Shown: positions 25,434 to 35,460, counted from the first letter of the stretch. The stretch is DNA of 64,000 bases from Celeribacter arenosi (GCF_039539485.1 NZ_BAABDF010000007.1:868001-932000); one strand, 5' to 3'. Notes: generated by a model not told the origin, from the sequence alone. Made by a program: numbers and translations.

Positions 25434-26705
25434 CTAGAGTTCGGGTTCGCGCCCAACCTTTTCTGCGAGGCGGGTCACGGTGAGCCCCTGAACGATGATG
25501 GAGAAGATCACCACAATGTAGGTCGCCGTCAGGATGATGGGTTTCCATTCCCCTTCAGGCAGCGACAGTGCCAGCGCGACAGATATCCCGCCCTTTAGCC
25601 CACCCCATGTCATGATGGGCACGGTGCCCCGCGCAAAGCCTCGGAACGGTCTGAGCAGGGCGACCGGCACAGCAACGGCTACAAAACGCGCAAACAGGGC
25701 GAGAACGATAGCGGCCAGACCGGCCTTGATCGAGGCACCGTCAAAGGCGACGGCAAAGACTTCGAACCCGATCATCAGAAACAGGACGGCGTTTAGAATT
25801 TCGTCGATCATTTTCCAAAACGAGTCGACATACTCGCGGGTTTCCTCGGACATGCCGAATTTGGCGCCAACATCACCGATCAGAAGACCCGCGCAGACCG
25901 CCATGATGGGGGCGGACACATGTAGCGCGACTGCCAGTTCGTAACCCCCGAATGCCAACCCGAGCGTGAGCAACACCTCCAGCGCATAATCGTCAATCCG
26001 GCGCATCACCCGGAACGTGAGCCAGCCCAGCACCAGCCCGAGAACGGCCCCGCCCACAGCTTCCTGGAGGAAAAGAACGACCGCACCGGCAAGCGCGCTC
26101 TGTGTCCCGTGATCGGCCCCGCCGTCCGCGCCATGCCCCGTCGCCCCGAATGCGAGCCCCGTGAGAACGAGAAAGACGACATAGCCAACACCATCGTTGA
26201 ACAGGCTTTCGCCTGCGATTTTGGTTTCGAGCGATTTTTGCAGGTTCGCCTGCCGCAGAACGCCCAAGACCGCTACCGGATCAGTGGGGGAAATCAACGC
26301 GCCAAAGGTGAGGGCGATCAGGAACGGCATCCCCGTGAGCCATGAAAAGCCGACACCCACGATGGTCGTGGACAAAGCCACGCCCATGGTCGCCATCAGG
26401 AACACGACCCGCCACTGGGCACGCAGGTCCGAAATCTTCACATGCAGCGCGCCTGCAAAGAGCAACAACCCCAACATCCCTTCCAGAAGAGCGTCCGAGA
26501 AATCGATTGATGTCACCTGCGCGCGGATCGTTTCCTCAACGCTCATCGCAGGCCAAATCGCATCCAGCCCGATGATCATCAACGAGGCCGCCAAAGACAC
26601 GACGAGAATGCCGATCGCGCTGGGCAGTTTCAAAAAGAGATAGTTGATCGCGCCGAAAGCACCAGCGAGGACAATGAGGAGGGAGGCGATTTGCAAAAGT
26701 GTCAT
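25434..26705 (-). CDS. CPA1-type cation:proton antiporter (NhaP-like)
   Basis: This inner-membrane antiporter of 423 residues has about 12 membrane segments. The CPA1 family signatures ISPTDPVAVLG (about residues 140-150) and GESLFNDGVGYVVF (about 165-178) carry the ion-binding aspartates. It is expected to exchange Na+ or K+ for H+ and so help with salt and pH balance. It lies 141 bases upstream of fur in the same direction, with no terminator in between, so readthrough is possible. Confidence 0.92.
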   Translation of the reverse strand: MTLLQIASLLIVLAGAFGAINYLFLKLPSAIGILVVSLAASLMIIGLDAIWPAMSVEETIRAQVTSIDFSDALLEGMLGLLLFAGALHVKISDLRAQWRVVFLMATMGVALSTTIVGVGFSWLTGMPFLIALTFGALISPTDPVAVLGVLRQANLQKSLETKIAGESLFNDGVGYVVFLVLTGLAFGATGHGADGGADHGTQSALAGAVVLFLQEAVGGAVLGLVLGWLTFRVMRRIDDYALEVLLTLGLAFGGYELAVALHVSAPIMAVCAGLLIGDVGAKFGMSEETREYVDSFWKMIDEILNAVLFLMIGFEVFAVAFDGASIKAGLAAIVLALFARFVAVAVPVALLRPFRGFARGTVPIMTWGGLKGGISVALALSLPEGEWKPIILTATYIVVIFSIIVQGLTVTRLAEKVGREPEL

Positions 26706-26789
26706 GGGACCCGGCGCTTTGTGAAAGTTGCTACCCCTCTGTAGCGCGAATTGCGCCGCTCAGCACCGTCTGTTTCGCGCCAATTCGCC

Positions 26790-28199
26790 TCAGGTGCCGC
26801 AGAAAGTCTGCAAGACCTCTTCTCCCGCGGCGGGCGGGGCGGCGAGATCGCGATCCGCCTCTGCCAGATCGAACGGCGTTACAAGGACCCGCGCGAGGCG
26901 CCGGGCAGGGCCGTAGTCGCCAGTTACCGCCGCCTCGATGGCTTTCTCGATCTGATGGGTGCGCGGGATGACGCGCGGGTTCGCGCCGGCCATGCGGGCT
27001 TTGACACCGTCTTCACCCCTCAGGCGGAGCTGCCATTGCGCCTCCCAGTCGGCCCATGCCGCGCCCGAGAAAAGATCACTACCGGTGCCATCCATAAGCG
27101 CGCAGAAGGCATTGGTGAAATCCACCTCCTGGGCCTCCATCATATCGAGGAGCCCATCGACGAGCTTCTGATCGCCCTGCGCGTCGCCGATGTCCGAAAC
27201 CCCGATCTTGCGCAGCATTTCACGCAGCGCGAGGGGCGCGTAGATATCGTCGAAACCTTCAATCTGCGCCTTAAGGCGCTCGAGCGCCGCATTGGGATCC
27301 TCGCTTTCCTCTTCGATCAGCGGCCAGAGGCTCTGCGCGAGAACCGAAAGGTTCCATGCCGCAATCGAGGCCTGTTGGTCATAGGCATAGCGGCCGTAGC
27401 GGTCGATTGACGAATAGACCGCGCCGCGTGAAAACCGGTCGATGAACGCGCAGGGGCCGTAGTCGATTGTTTCACCGCTCACCGCCATGTTATCGGTGTT
27501 CATCACCCCGTGGACAAAGCCTAGGCCCATCCAGCGGGCGATCAACTCCGCCTGACGGCGCACCATGGCCGCGAACATGTCGAGGGTCGATTTAGACTGC
27601 GGATAGTGGCGTGCCCGCGTGTGGTCGGCCAACGCACGCAGCCCCTCGTGATCACCGCGTGCGAACAGGTATTGAAAAGTGCCGACACGAATATGGCTCG
27701 CTGCGACGCGCGTCAGAATGGCACCGGGATAGGCGAGCCCGCGTTGCACCCGTTCGCCCGTCGTGACCGCGGCCAAGGCGCGCGTGGTGGGCACGCCGCA
27801 GGCGGCCATGAATTCCGAGATCAGATATTCGCGTAGCACAGGCCCGAGCCATGCACGCCCGTCGCCATTGCGCGAGTAGGGGGTGCGGCCCGCGCCTTTT
27901 AGCTGGATGTCGAAACGCCCCGCATCGGTGACCACCTCGCCCAACAAAACGGCGCGCCCGTCCCCCAGTCGGGGCACCCAGCCGGCAAATTGATGGCCTG
28001 CATAGGCCTGGGCGAGGGGGGCGGCGCCTTCCGGGATCACATTCCCCGAAAAATGTGCCGCGTCCCAATCCGCCACGCCAAGCGTTTGTGCAAGGGCGTC
28101 GTTTTTAAGGATCAATTGCGGGTCGCGCACGGGCTCTGGTGTGAGCCGCGTGAACAGCCGATCGGGCAGGCGTGCGTATGAATTATCAAAACGGGTCAT
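26790..28199 (-). CDS. SelO/YdiU-type protein adenylyltransferase (pseudokinase)
   Basis: This 469-residue member of the SelO family uses ATP to AMPylate proteins, a redox-linked function. PLAQAYAGHQFAGWVPRLGDGRAVLLGEV, FDIQLKGAGRTPYSRNGDGRA and the active-site-like FVHGVMNTDNMAVSGETIDYGPCAFID are all present. The C-terminus lacks the selenocysteine or terminal Cys-x-x-Cys form: it ends VLQTFCGT, with a single cysteine three residues from the end, as is frequent in bacterial members. It stands alone, between the antiporter and the nucleoside hydrolase. Confidence 0.93.
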   Translation of the reverse strand: MTRFDNSYARLPDRLFTRLTPEPVRDPQLILKNDALAQTLGVADWDAAHFSGNVIPEGAAPLAQAYAGHQFAGWVPRLGDGRAVLLGEVVTDAGRFDIQLKGAGRTPYSRNGDGRAWLGPVLREYLISEFMAACGVPTTRALAAVTTGERVQRGLAYPGAILTRVAASHIRVGTFQYLFARGDHEGLRALADHTRARHYPQSKSTLDMFAAMVRRQAELIARWMGLGFVHGVMNTDNMAVSGETIDYGPCAFIDRFSRGAVYSSIDRYGRYAYDQQASIAAWNLSVLAQSLWPLIEEESEDPNAALERLKAQIEGFDDIYAPLALREMLRKIGVSDIGDAQGDQKLVDGLLDMMEAQEVDFTNAFCALMDGTGSDLFSGAAWADWEAQWQLRLRGEDGVKARMAGANPRVIPRTHQIEKAIEAAVTGDYGPARRLARVLVTPFDLAEADRDLAAPPAAGEEVLQTFCGT

Positions 28200-28254
28200 A
28201 CCGGCGATATAGGGCCTTTTGTCAAAAATGATACCGGTCGAAGCCTGTGGGCCT

Positions 28255-29199
28255 TCAAAGCGCGCGCAGCCGCTCCGTCAATAGGGCGAAAAAACCCTCC
28301 GCATCCGCGTCCCCGATAAAGAGCGCATTGGGTTTTCGTCCCGACACGCCCCACCAGTCAGCCACGGTCATGCCGCGGGTCAGCTCTGACTGCGTCTCGA
28401 TCTCCACGTTGATGTAGCGGCCCGAAAAGAGATCGGGCTGAATCAGATAGGCGATCACCGTGGGGTCGTGCAGCGGTCCACCGGCGGATCCGTATTTTTC
28501 GATGTCAAAGCGTTCAAAGAAGTCGAGCCAGCCTGCAACAACGTCCCCGAGGTGGGTGCCGAACGCTGCGAAGGCTTCGAGGCGCGGTTTGGTCACCAGA
28601 ACCTTATGCGTCACATCGAGCGGCATGACCGTAATTTGAGCGCCGGATTTAAAAACGATTTCAGCGGCTTCGGGGTCGACGTAAATGTTGAACTCCGCCG
28701 CGGGTGTGATGTTGCCCACCTCGAAATAGGCCCCGCCCATCAGCACAATTTCCTGAACCCGCTCGATAATGTCGGGGGCTTTTTGAAACGCGGTGGCAAT
28801 GTTCGTCAGCGGCCCCATGGGGCACAGCGTGACCGTACCAGCCGGTTCGCCGCGCAGCGTGTCGATGATGAAATCGACCCCGTGCTGAACCTGCAGTGGC
28901 ATGCGCGGGGCGGGCAATTCGATCCCGTCGAGCCCCGTTTTGCCGTGCACATGCTCTGCCGTGACGAGGTCATGCGCCAAGGGGCGGTCGCAGCCGGCGA
29001 AGACTTTGACATCGGGGCGTCCCGCCACTTCGCATACCTTGCGTGCATTCTCACTCGTGCGCGTGACCGGCACATTTCCTGCCACGGCTGTGATCCCGAG
29101 CAGGTCGATTTCATCGGGCGAGCCAAGTGCGAGAAGGATAGCGACCGCGTCGTCCTGACCGGGGTCTGTGTCGATGATGATCTTGCGCGGGGCACTCAT
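28255..29199 (-). CDS. inosine/uridine-preferring nucleoside hydrolase
   Basis: This 314-residue enzyme cleaves the N-glycosidic bond of ribonucleosides. The calcium-binding N-terminus IIIDTDPGQDDAVAILLAL is diagnostic, and PLTNIA and the substrate-pocket EFNIYVDPEAAEIVF follow. An LHDPTVIAYLI motif near residue 245 supplies a catalytic or metal ligand. It overlaps the upstream lipoprotein gene by four bases (ATGA), so the pair is one transcription unit. Exact base preference cannot be told. Confidence 0.93.
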   Translation of the reverse strand: MSAPRKIIIDTDPGQDDAVAILLALGSPDEIDLLGITAVAGNVPVTRTSENARKVCEVAGRPDVKVFAGCDRPLAHDLVTAEHVHGKTGLDGIELPAPRMPLQVQHGVDFIIDTLRGEPAGTVTLCPMGPLTNIATAFQKAPDIIERVQEIVLMGGAYFEVGNITPAAEFNIYVDPEAAEIVFKSGAQITVMPLDVTHKVLVTKPRLEAFAAFGTHLGDVVAGWLDFFERFDIEKYGSAGGPLHDPTVIAYLIQPDLFSGRYINVEIETQSELTRGMTVADWWGVSGRKPNALFIGDADAEGFFALLTERLRAL

Positions 29200-29702
29200 G
29201 GTCGCAATGTCCGCACACCGCTGGCGCTGCGGATCTGGATCTGGGTGAGTTGTGCGAGTTCTTGGTTGGAAATCGCGCGGGCCACGGTGATCTCACGCTG
29301 GCTGACGCTGCCAATGCCCGGCACGTCTTTTGGCGCGCGCAGGCGGAACTCAAGGATCAGAATGGAACCATCGTCGTGTTCTACCGGCACGAGGGCCGCA
29401 TCCGCATAGCCAAGCGTGGGGACCACCGTCGTCACGCTAAGGACTGAACCCGTCGCGGTGCGCAAAAAATCCAAGGCGGTGATCGACGGGGCAAATGCGC
29501 GCGTATCCACAAAGGCGGGATAGCCTTTGCGCGGGGCCAATGTTGGCAGCACCCGAACAACGCGCCCCTCTGCGTCCAATGTCTGTGTCTGCTCACGTTG
29601 GCCAAACCAGTTGAGCGGATTGACTTTGCTGTTGCGAAAATCACCGCCACAGCCCGACAGGAGCGTGAGAATGAGACCGGAAACCACTATTTGCTGCCGC
29701 AT
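29196..29702 (-). CDS. predicted lipoprotein of unknown function
   Basis: This 168-residue protein has a lipoprotein signal peptide: IVVSGLILTLLSGCGG, with the lipobox cysteine at about residue 18. The body has LNWFGQ, a conserved-looking RVLPTLAPRKGYPAFVDTR and an LDFLRTATGSVL section. I recognise it as the kind of conserved lipoprotein found in Rhodobacteraceae but know no function. The ATG at 29702 starts the signal peptide; nine further residues upstream would spoil it. It overlaps the nucleoside hydrolase gene by four bases. Confidence 0.85.
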   Translation of the reverse strand: MRQQIVVSGLILTLLSGCGGDFRNSKVNPLNWFGQREQTQTLDAEGRVVRVLPTLAPRKGYPAFVDTRAFAPSITALDFLRTATGSVLSVTTVVPTLGYADAALVPVEHDDGSILILEFRLRAPKDVPGIGSVSQREITVARAISNQELAQLTQIQIRSASGVRTLRP

Positions 29703-29812
29703 CGACCGCCCCTTGTTTTGCTTGCTCAAAGGGCTACCGCAATTCCGACCCCTTGAAAAGACCCGCCCGCTGGACCTTTGTGCGCGGCGCGATTATGTGG
29801 GAGGAGAGAAAA

Positions 29813-30238
29813 ATGGGGTTCGATATGGCCACACAAGCCTTTGAAGATATCGCCGAAACCTTCGAGTTTCTGGACGACTGGGAAGATCGCTATCGTCATG
29901 TGATCGAGTTGGGCAAAGCCTTTCCGCCACTTGATGACGCGTTCAAGGTTCCCGCGACCAAGGTAGAGGGCTGCGCCTCGCAGGTCTGGCTCGTGCCGAC
30001 CATCGAGGATGGCAAATTCGAATTCGCCGGCGCCTCGGATGCAATGATCGTGCAAGGGCTGATCGCAATTTTGCACGCGCTCTACGCAGGCCTCGAAATA
30101 TCGCAAGTGCGCGCGGTTGATGCGCCTGCGCAACTGGCCCGTCTGGGTCTGGATGAGCACCTGTCATCCCAACGATCCAACGGGTTGCGCGCTATGGTCG
30201 CGCGGATCCGCGACACGGCAGAGAGAGCGGCCGGTTAG
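29813..30238 (+). CDS. sufE: SufE-family sulfur acceptor
   Basis: This 141-residue protein takes sulfur from the cysteine desulfurase SufS and passes it to the Fe-S scaffold. Key points are AFEDIAETFEFLDDWEDRYRHVIELGK and the active cysteine C54 in KVEGCASQVWL. The size fits the family. The start at 29813 is set by GGAGGAGAG eight bases upstream. No suf genes are near; the gene is divergent from the lipoprotein and convergent with trpE, nine bases away. Confidence 0.92.
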   Translation: MGFDMATQAFEDIAETFEFLDDWEDRYRHVIELGKAFPPLDDAFKVPATKVEGCASQVWLVPTIEDGKFEFAGASDAMIVQGLIAILHALYAGLEISQVRAVDAPAQLARLGLDEHLSSQRSNGLRAMVARIRDTAERAAG

Positions 30239-30247
30239 GCCGTCCCC

Positions 30248-31762
30248 TTAGCTATTGCCGGATTTGGTGAAACGACCCGCTTCGCGCGCTGCGGCGCGCA
30301 GGGCGCTGGCTTTGTTGACGGTTTCCTGAAATTCGAATTCAGGATCGCTGTCATAAACCACGCCGCCACCGGCCTGAATGTAGAGTTTCTCGTCCTTGAT
30401 CACACCGGTGCGCAATGCGATGCACATATCCATGTCGCCATTTGCCGAAAAATACCCGACACCACCGCCATAGACCCCGCGTTTTTCGGGCTCCAACTCG
30501 TCGATGATTTCCATCGCCCGCACTTTCGGCGCGCCCGACACGGTTCCCGCAGGCAGGCCTGCGAGCAGGGCAGAGAGCGCGTCTTCGTTGTCTGACAACT
30601 CACCCACCACGTTGGACACGATGTGCATCACGTGGGAATAACGTTCGATGATGAATTCTTCGGTGGGGCGAACGGTGCCGATTTTGGCCACCCGTCCGAC
30701 GTCATTGCGACCGAGGTCAAGCAGCATCAGATGTTCGGCGAGCTCTTTTTCGTCCGACAACAGGTCCAGTTCCAGCGCCTTGTCATCGGCGGGCGTTTCG
30801 CCGCGTTTGCGGGTGCCCGCGATGGGCCGAATGGTGACTTCGCCATCAAAAACCCGCACGAGAATTTCGGGGCTCGCGCCCACCAACTGGAACCCGCCGA
30901 AGTTGAAATAGAACATGAAGGGCGACGGGTTTGTGCGCCGAAGCGAACGATAGAGCGCGAAGGGTGGCAGCGGAAACTCCATCGTCCACCGCTGTGCAGG
31001 GACGACCTGAAAGATGTCTCCGGCGGTGATGTATTCTTTCGCTTTGGTGACGGCTGCCTTGTAGTCCTCATGTGTGAAATTGGAGACCGGCTCTGGCGGG
31101 GTCCAATCCTGACCGAGGTCATGCGTCACGTCCTGCGGAGCGCGTTCCAGATCGCGCAGCGCGTCCATCACCCGTTCGGCTGCCTGTGCATAGGCGGCGC
31201 GCGCAGATTGACCGGAGGCGACCCAGGCAGGGGACACGATGGTCACCTCACCCTTTACGCCGTCCAGAACCGCAACCACAGAGGGGCGGATGAGCACAGC
31301 GTCGGGCAGGCCGATCGGGTCGGGGTTCACATCCGGAAGACGTTCGACCAAGCGGATCATGTCATAGCCGAGATAGCCAAAAAGCCCCGCAGAGGCGGCA
31401 GGAAGCTCGGGCGGCAAATCGATCCGGCTTTCGTCGATCAGGGCCCGAATGGCCGAGAGGGGATCGGTGTCTAGATCGCGAAAGGCCTGTGGGTCAAAAC
31501 GGGCGTCGCGATTGATCCGCGATGTCGTGCCCTGACATGACCAGACGAGGTCCGGTTTCAGCCCGATGATCGAATAGCGCCCGCGCACTTCGCCACCCGT
31601 CACACTCTCCAGAATGAAACTGTCCGCGCGCGCGCCTGCGAGTTTCAACTGGATCGAGACAGGCGTGTCGAGGTCGGCGGCAACCTTGGCGTAGACGACC
31701 TGATTTTGACCGGCGTTATAGGCGGCTTCGAACTCGGGAAAGGCGGGGGTAACGGTTGGCAT
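30248..31762 (-). CDS. trpE: anthranilate synthase component I
   Basis: This enzyme converts chorismate and ammonia or glutamine to anthranilate, the first step of tryptophan synthesis. The 504-residue protein shows the feedback-site region near the N-terminus (DSFILESVTGGEVRGRYSIIG). It also has the chorismate-binding signature: IRPIAGTRKRGETPADD, LMLLDLGRNDVGRVAKIG, SHVMHIVSNVVGEL, and AGTVSGAPKVRAMEIIDELEP. It begins six bases after the PpiD-like gene, and there is no leader peptide between them. trpG and trpDC are not in the window. Confidence 0.96.
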   Translation of the reverse strand: MPTVTPAFPEFEAAYNAGQNQVVYAKVAADLDTPVSIQLKLAGARADSFILESVTGGEVRGRYSIIGLKPDLVWSCQGTTSRINRDARFDPQAFRDLDTDPLSAIRALIDESRIDLPPELPAASAGLFGYLGYDMIRLVERLPDVNPDPIGLPDAVLIRPSVVAVLDGVKGEVTIVSPAWVASGQSARAAYAQAAERVMDALRDLERAPQDVTHDLGQDWTPPEPVSNFTHEDYKAAVTKAKEYITAGDIFQVVPAQRWTMEFPLPPFALYRSLRRTNPSPFMFYFNFGGFQLVGASPEILVRVFDGEVTIRPIAGTRKRGETPADDKALELDLLSDEKELAEHLMLLDLGRNDVGRVAKIGTVRPTEEFIIERYSHVMHIVSNVVGELSDNEDALSALLAGLPAGTVSGAPKVRAMEIIDELEPEKRGVYGGGVGYFSANGDMDMCIALRTGVIKDEKLYIQAGGGVVYDSDPEFEFQETVNKASALRAAAREAGRFTKSGNS

Positions 31763-31768
31763 TCGGGA

Positions 31769-33619
31769 TCAGAATTGGCTGTGGATGGCCGAAACCACCT
31801 GTTGATTGATGCTGACACCCTCACGCGCGCGGATCGCGGCAGCAAAGGCCTGGATCGCGTCCTGGGCTGCACCTTGGGCAGCGGTTTCGATGTATTGCGC
31901 GGCAATTTCACGAATTTCCGGGGTGACATCGGGCGGCAAAACGCCATCGACGCGGGCCACAATCGCACGGTCGCCATCGACGATCGTCGTCACGCCGCCT
32001 TGGTCAAATCCGGGCGCGAAAACCGCATCCACAAAGCCCGTCGGCATGGTGGAGATGAAATCGCGGCGGGTAATTTCGTCGAATGTTTCGGTCGGCAACT
32101 CGAGCGCGTCAAAGGCTGTTCCCGAAAGAACCAATGCTTCGATCTCATTGGCTTTTTCGGAAAGCAAACGGGAGGTCTCAGCGGCGCGCCAATCCTGCGC
32201 AACCTGATCGCTCACCTCATCATAGGGGCGCAGGCTGGGCGGAATAATCGCATCCAGACGCAGGGCAAACACGCCACCGTCGGACAATTCGATGATCTCT
32301 GGAATGTCGCCGGGTTCGGCCACAGATACCGCTTCGCGAAATGCGGTATAGGTGGAAATGCCGTCTTCGCTTTGCGGCGTCCAGTCGATCGATCCCAACT
32401 CCATCAGGGTTTCCGCGCTGAGATCTTCCAGCGTGGCGCCAGAGGCCAGAAGGTCGTCGAAGTTTTCGAGTTGATCGTCGATTTCACGGCGCGCGGCATC
32501 CAGACCCATCTCAAAGGCAAGATCACCACGTGCCTCTTCGAAGGTGGTGGTCGATCCGGCCAGCACCCCGTTCACCCGAAAGAGGGCAGGGCCCAGATCG
32601 GTCATGACAGGGCCGACAATCGCGCCGGTTTCGGTGCTGTCGAAAACGGCCTCGCCGGCAGCGCCCAAGCTTTGCACAGTCACATCACCAAGGTCGATAT
32701 CGGCGAGCTCCAGCCCGCGCGCGGCGACTTCGTCGTCAAAGCTCGCTTCACCCGCAGCGACACGATCCGCCGCTTCCTGAGCGGCCTCTTCGCTGCCGAA
32801 TACCAGCCGCTCGACAAGGCGCCGCTCAGGCAGCACGTAGCGATCAATGTTCTCTTCATAGAGCGCTTTCAACGCATCTTCATTCAGCGCCACATCACCC
32901 GCCAGCATCTCTGGCGTGAGCCATGCATAGGTCACGGCGCGGGTTTCCGGCGCGGTGTAATTATCCGGGTTCGCTTCATAAAAGCTCAGGAGGGCCGCGC
33001 TATCAGGTTCGACAATCGCGTCACTCACGTCATCGGCAGAGACCGTCGCAACAGACACCGTGCGGCGTTGGCCGATCCATTCGATGACCGTGTCGCCGAT
33101 CACATCGGGCATGGTGATGCCGGTGGCCAATGCGCCCTGCAGGAGAAGGCGGGCCTGTTCGCGGCGAAGTTCGGTTTCAAATCCGCGTTCCGTCAGGCCG
33201 GCACGGCGCAGAGAGTCGCGATAGGCAAAGGAGTCGAAATTTCCGTCGAGACCCTGAAACGCCGAGATGCCGAGCAATACCTGACGCACAGCATCGTCGC
33301 CCACGGACAGACCGATATTGGCGGCCTCATCATCCAGCGCAGCTGACGTCACCAGCCGATCAAGCACGCCTTGGGCGACGCCAAACTCGACGGCCTGCGC
33401 CACGGTGATATCCTGGCCGGTCTGTTGAGACAGCGCGCGCACTTCGTTCTGGAGCGCCTGACCATAGGTTGTCACGCTAATTTCTGTGTCACCAACCGAC
33501 CCGACAGCACGCGCCGACCCCGAAAAACTCGTCGCGCCGAAACCGCCGAGCCCGATGATCAGAAGGCCAAGAATGCCCCAAACCACGATGTTTCCGCGTT
33601 TGCCTTTGTCGCCAGCCAT
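31769..33619 (-). CDS. PpiD/SurA-like periplasmic folding factor
   Basis: This 616-residue membrane-anchored protein has a basic start, one membrane segment (about residues 10-30, NIVVWGILGLLIIGLGGFG) and a SurA_N-type helical chaperone domain (about 35-180). A degenerate parvulin-like peptidylprolyl isomerase section and a C-terminal helical part follow. It is expected to face the periplasm and help outer-membrane protein folding near the Sec translocon. The same operon continues into trpE six bases later, an arrangement recurrent in Rhodobacterales. Confidence 0.88.
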   Translation of the reverse strand: MAGDKGKRGNIVVWGILGLLIIGLGGFGATSFSGSARAVGSVGDTEISVTTYGQALQNEVRALSQQTGQDITVAQAVEFGVAQGVLDRLVTSAALDDEAANIGLSVGDDAVRQVLLGISAFQGLDGNFDSFAYRDSLRRAGLTERGFETELRREQARLLLQGALATGITMPDVIGDTVIEWIGQRRTVSVATVSADDVSDAIVEPDSAALLSFYEANPDNYTAPETRAVTYAWLTPEMLAGDVALNEDALKALYEENIDRYVLPERRLVERLVFGSEEAAQEAADRVAAGEASFDDEVAARGLELADIDLGDVTVQSLGAAGEAVFDSTETGAIVGPVMTDLGPALFRVNGVLAGSTTTFEEARGDLAFEMGLDAARREIDDQLENFDDLLASGATLEDLSAETLMELGSIDWTPQSEDGISTYTAFREAVSVAEPGDIPEIIELSDGGVFALRLDAIIPPSLRPYDEVSDQVAQDWRAAETSRLLSEKANEIEALVLSGTAFDALELPTETFDEITRRDFISTMPTGFVDAVFAPGFDQGGVTTIVDGDRAIVARVDGVLPPDVTPEIREIAAQYIETAAQGAAQDAIQAFAAAIRAREGVSINQQVVSAIHSQF

Positions 33620-33687
33620 GTAACCGGATCCCCCTATCGCTTTGGGCGGAATGTGTAGGGGGTTGAGAGAGACGCTGCAAGCGCGGA

Positions 33688-34872
33688 TCAGGCCTCAAAC
33701 TCTGCCAGACGGGCGAAAAGCTCGGGGAAGTGGTCGCGATCGAGATTGGCGAAGGCGAGGCGCAACTCGCGCGCGCCGCGCGGATCGCCTTTGGGACGGA
33801 ATGCCGTGCCGGGCAGGGCGAGGATATGCGCCTCATTGACAAGGCGCGCGACAACTTCGTCAGATGGAATATCGAAAGGGTGTTCGACATAGGCAAAAAA
33901 GCCACCCAAACCGGCAAGCCGCCATCCCTTTGCCGCCAGAACGTGGAACCCGTCGCGCATCGCAACGCCGCGCGCGATAATTTCCGCGCGCTCGGAGGCG
34001 ACCCAATCGTTCAGGTGCAGCAGCCCGTAGGACGCCGCCCGCTGACCAAGGCGGGAAGGGCAGATCGTGACGGTGTCGAGAACCTTTTCCACCTCCGCCA
34101 ACCGGCCTCTATCGGCAATGATTGCCCCGACGCGGTGGCCGGTCAGGCGATAGACCTTGGAGAAGGAATAAAGGTGAATGAAGGTCCCGCGCCAGTCGGG
34201 TTGGCGAAACAAAACATGGGGCGGGGCATCATCGGCGCGAAAGTCGCGGTAGGTTTCATCCAGAATAAGGGCGATTCCGCGATCGCGCGCCAAGGCAAAG
34301 AAATGGCTCAACAGATCGGACGGGTATTCCACGCCACCGGGATTGTTGGGGGATATGAGCACGATCGCCCGCGTGCGTGGCCCGATCAAACGCGCCGCCG
34401 ATTCAAGATCCGGCAAGAGATCGTCGCCCGTGGGAAGCGGCACCGCGCGAACGCCTGCCATGTCGCACCACATTTTATGATTGAAATACCAAGGCGTTGG
34501 GAGGATGACTTCGTCCCCCGGTGCGGCGAGCGTCGTCATCACGGCCGTGAACGCCTGGTTCGCGCCGGAGGTGATGGCGACCTCTTCGGGCGCGATCTGT
34601 GCGTGGTAAAGGCTGCTGGTCGTCTGCGCGAGAGCCGAGCGCAGGCTCGCATCACCCAGAACCGCGCCATAGAGGTGGGTATCGTCATCTTCCAATGCGG
34701 CGCGGGCAATTTCTGCGCGCAGGCCCTGGGGGGGCGGCGCGACGGGGGCCGCCTGAGAGACGTTCAAAAGTGGTTTGTCGGCAGGGAAAACCCGACCCTT
34801 TGTCAATGCCTGCGCGGCGACAACCGGTGAGGCGTCGGTGCGATGAATGAGATCAGACAGTGGCAGGCTCAT
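33688..34872 (-). CDS. PLP-dependent class I/II aminotransferase
   Basis: This 394-residue fold-type I aminotransferase has N177 in ISPNNPGG, D205 and Y208 in LILDETYRDF, and the Schiff-base lysine K239 in YSFSKVYRLTGHRVG, all expected for the family. The substrate is not clear; an aspartate- or aromatic-type aminotransferase is possible. The neighbours (xanthine phosphoribosyltransferase upstream, PpiD-like gene downstream) do not point to a pathway. Confidence 0.9.
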   Translation of the reverse strand: MSLPLSDLIHRTDASPVVAAQALTKGRVFPADKPLLNVSQAAPVAPPPQGLRAEIARAALEDDDTHLYGAVLGDASLRSALAQTTSSLYHAQIAPEEVAITSGANQAFTAVMTTLAAPGDEVILPTPWYFNHKMWCDMAGVRAVPLPTGDDLLPDLESAARLIGPRTRAIVLISPNNPGGVEYPSDLLSHFFALARDRGIALILDETYRDFRADDAPPHVLFRQPDWRGTFIHLYSFSKVYRLTGHRVGAIIADRGRLAEVEKVLDTVTICPSRLGQRAASYGLLHLNDWVASERAEIIARGVAMRDGFHVLAAKGWRLAGLGGFFAYVEHPFDIPSDEVVARLVNEAHILALPGTAFRPKGDPRGARELRLAFANLDRDHFPELFARLAEFEA

Positions 34873-34946
34873 GGGCGGCTCCTTTGCAGTTGCGGCAAAG
34901 CCTAGGAGCGAGCGCAGGCGAGTTCAACGGCCAAATAGGGGCGCGG

Positions 34947-35450
34947 TTAGTCTTTGCCCCGATAGGGCTGAACATATTGCAGCGCCATGTCCCACGGGAA
35001 GAAAATCCATGTGTCCTGCGACACTTCGGTGATGAAGCTATCGACCTGTGGACGGCCCTTTGGTTTTGCATAGACGGTGGCAAAATGTGCCTTGGGGTAG
35101 AGCGCGCGCACGAGTTCGAGCGTCTTGCCGCTGTCGACGAGATCATCAATCACAAGGATGCCTTCGCCGTCACCCATCATCTTTGCGTCGGGGGATTTGA
35201 GCACCTGTGCTTGGGACTGGTCCTGATGGTCGTAGGATTTCACCGAAATCGTATCGACAGTGCGAATGTCCAACTCACGTGCGATAATCATCGCGGGCGC
35301 CATGCCGCCACGGGTAATTGCAACAACCGCGCGCCATGCGCCATCGTCAGGTCCATGTCCGTCCAGTCGCCACGCCAGAGCGCGGCTGTCGCGATGGATT
35401 TGATCCCAGCTGATGTGGAAACCTTTTTCGTGGGGCAGGCGGTCGGACAT
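34947..35450 (-). CDS. gpt: xanthine(-guanine) phosphoribosyltransferase
   Basis: This 167-residue purine salvage enzyme transfers phosphoribose from PRPP to xanthine or guanine. The PRPP loop GILVIDDLVDSGKTLELVR is clear, and AVVAITRGGMAPAMIIARELDIR precedes it. FHISWDQIHRDSRALAWRL near the N-terminus matches alphaproteobacterial Gpt. It is ten bases downstream of the LysE-type exporter gene and probably belongs to the same run of minus-strand genes. Confidence 0.93.
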   Translation of the reverse strand: MSDRLPHEKGFHISWDQIHRDSRALAWRLDGHGPDDGAWRAVVAITRGGMAPAMIIARELDIRTVDTISVKSYDHQDQSQAQVLKSPDAKMMGDGEGILVIDDLVDSGKTLELVRALYPKAHFATVYAKPKGRPQVDSFITEVSQDTWIFFPWDMALQYVQPYRGKD

Positions 35451-35460
35451 GGTGAAATCC

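Noticed and set aside
30239..31769. A tryptophan leader peptide for trpE
   Set aside because: Only six bases separate trpE from the upstream PpiD-like gene, leaving no room for a leader or attenuator.
31706..33346. A 546-codon open frame on the plus strand opposite the PpiD-like gene
   Set aside because: It is an antisense shadow of a clear minus-strand gene in GC-rich DNA, with Arg/Gly-rich composition and no domain or ribosome site.
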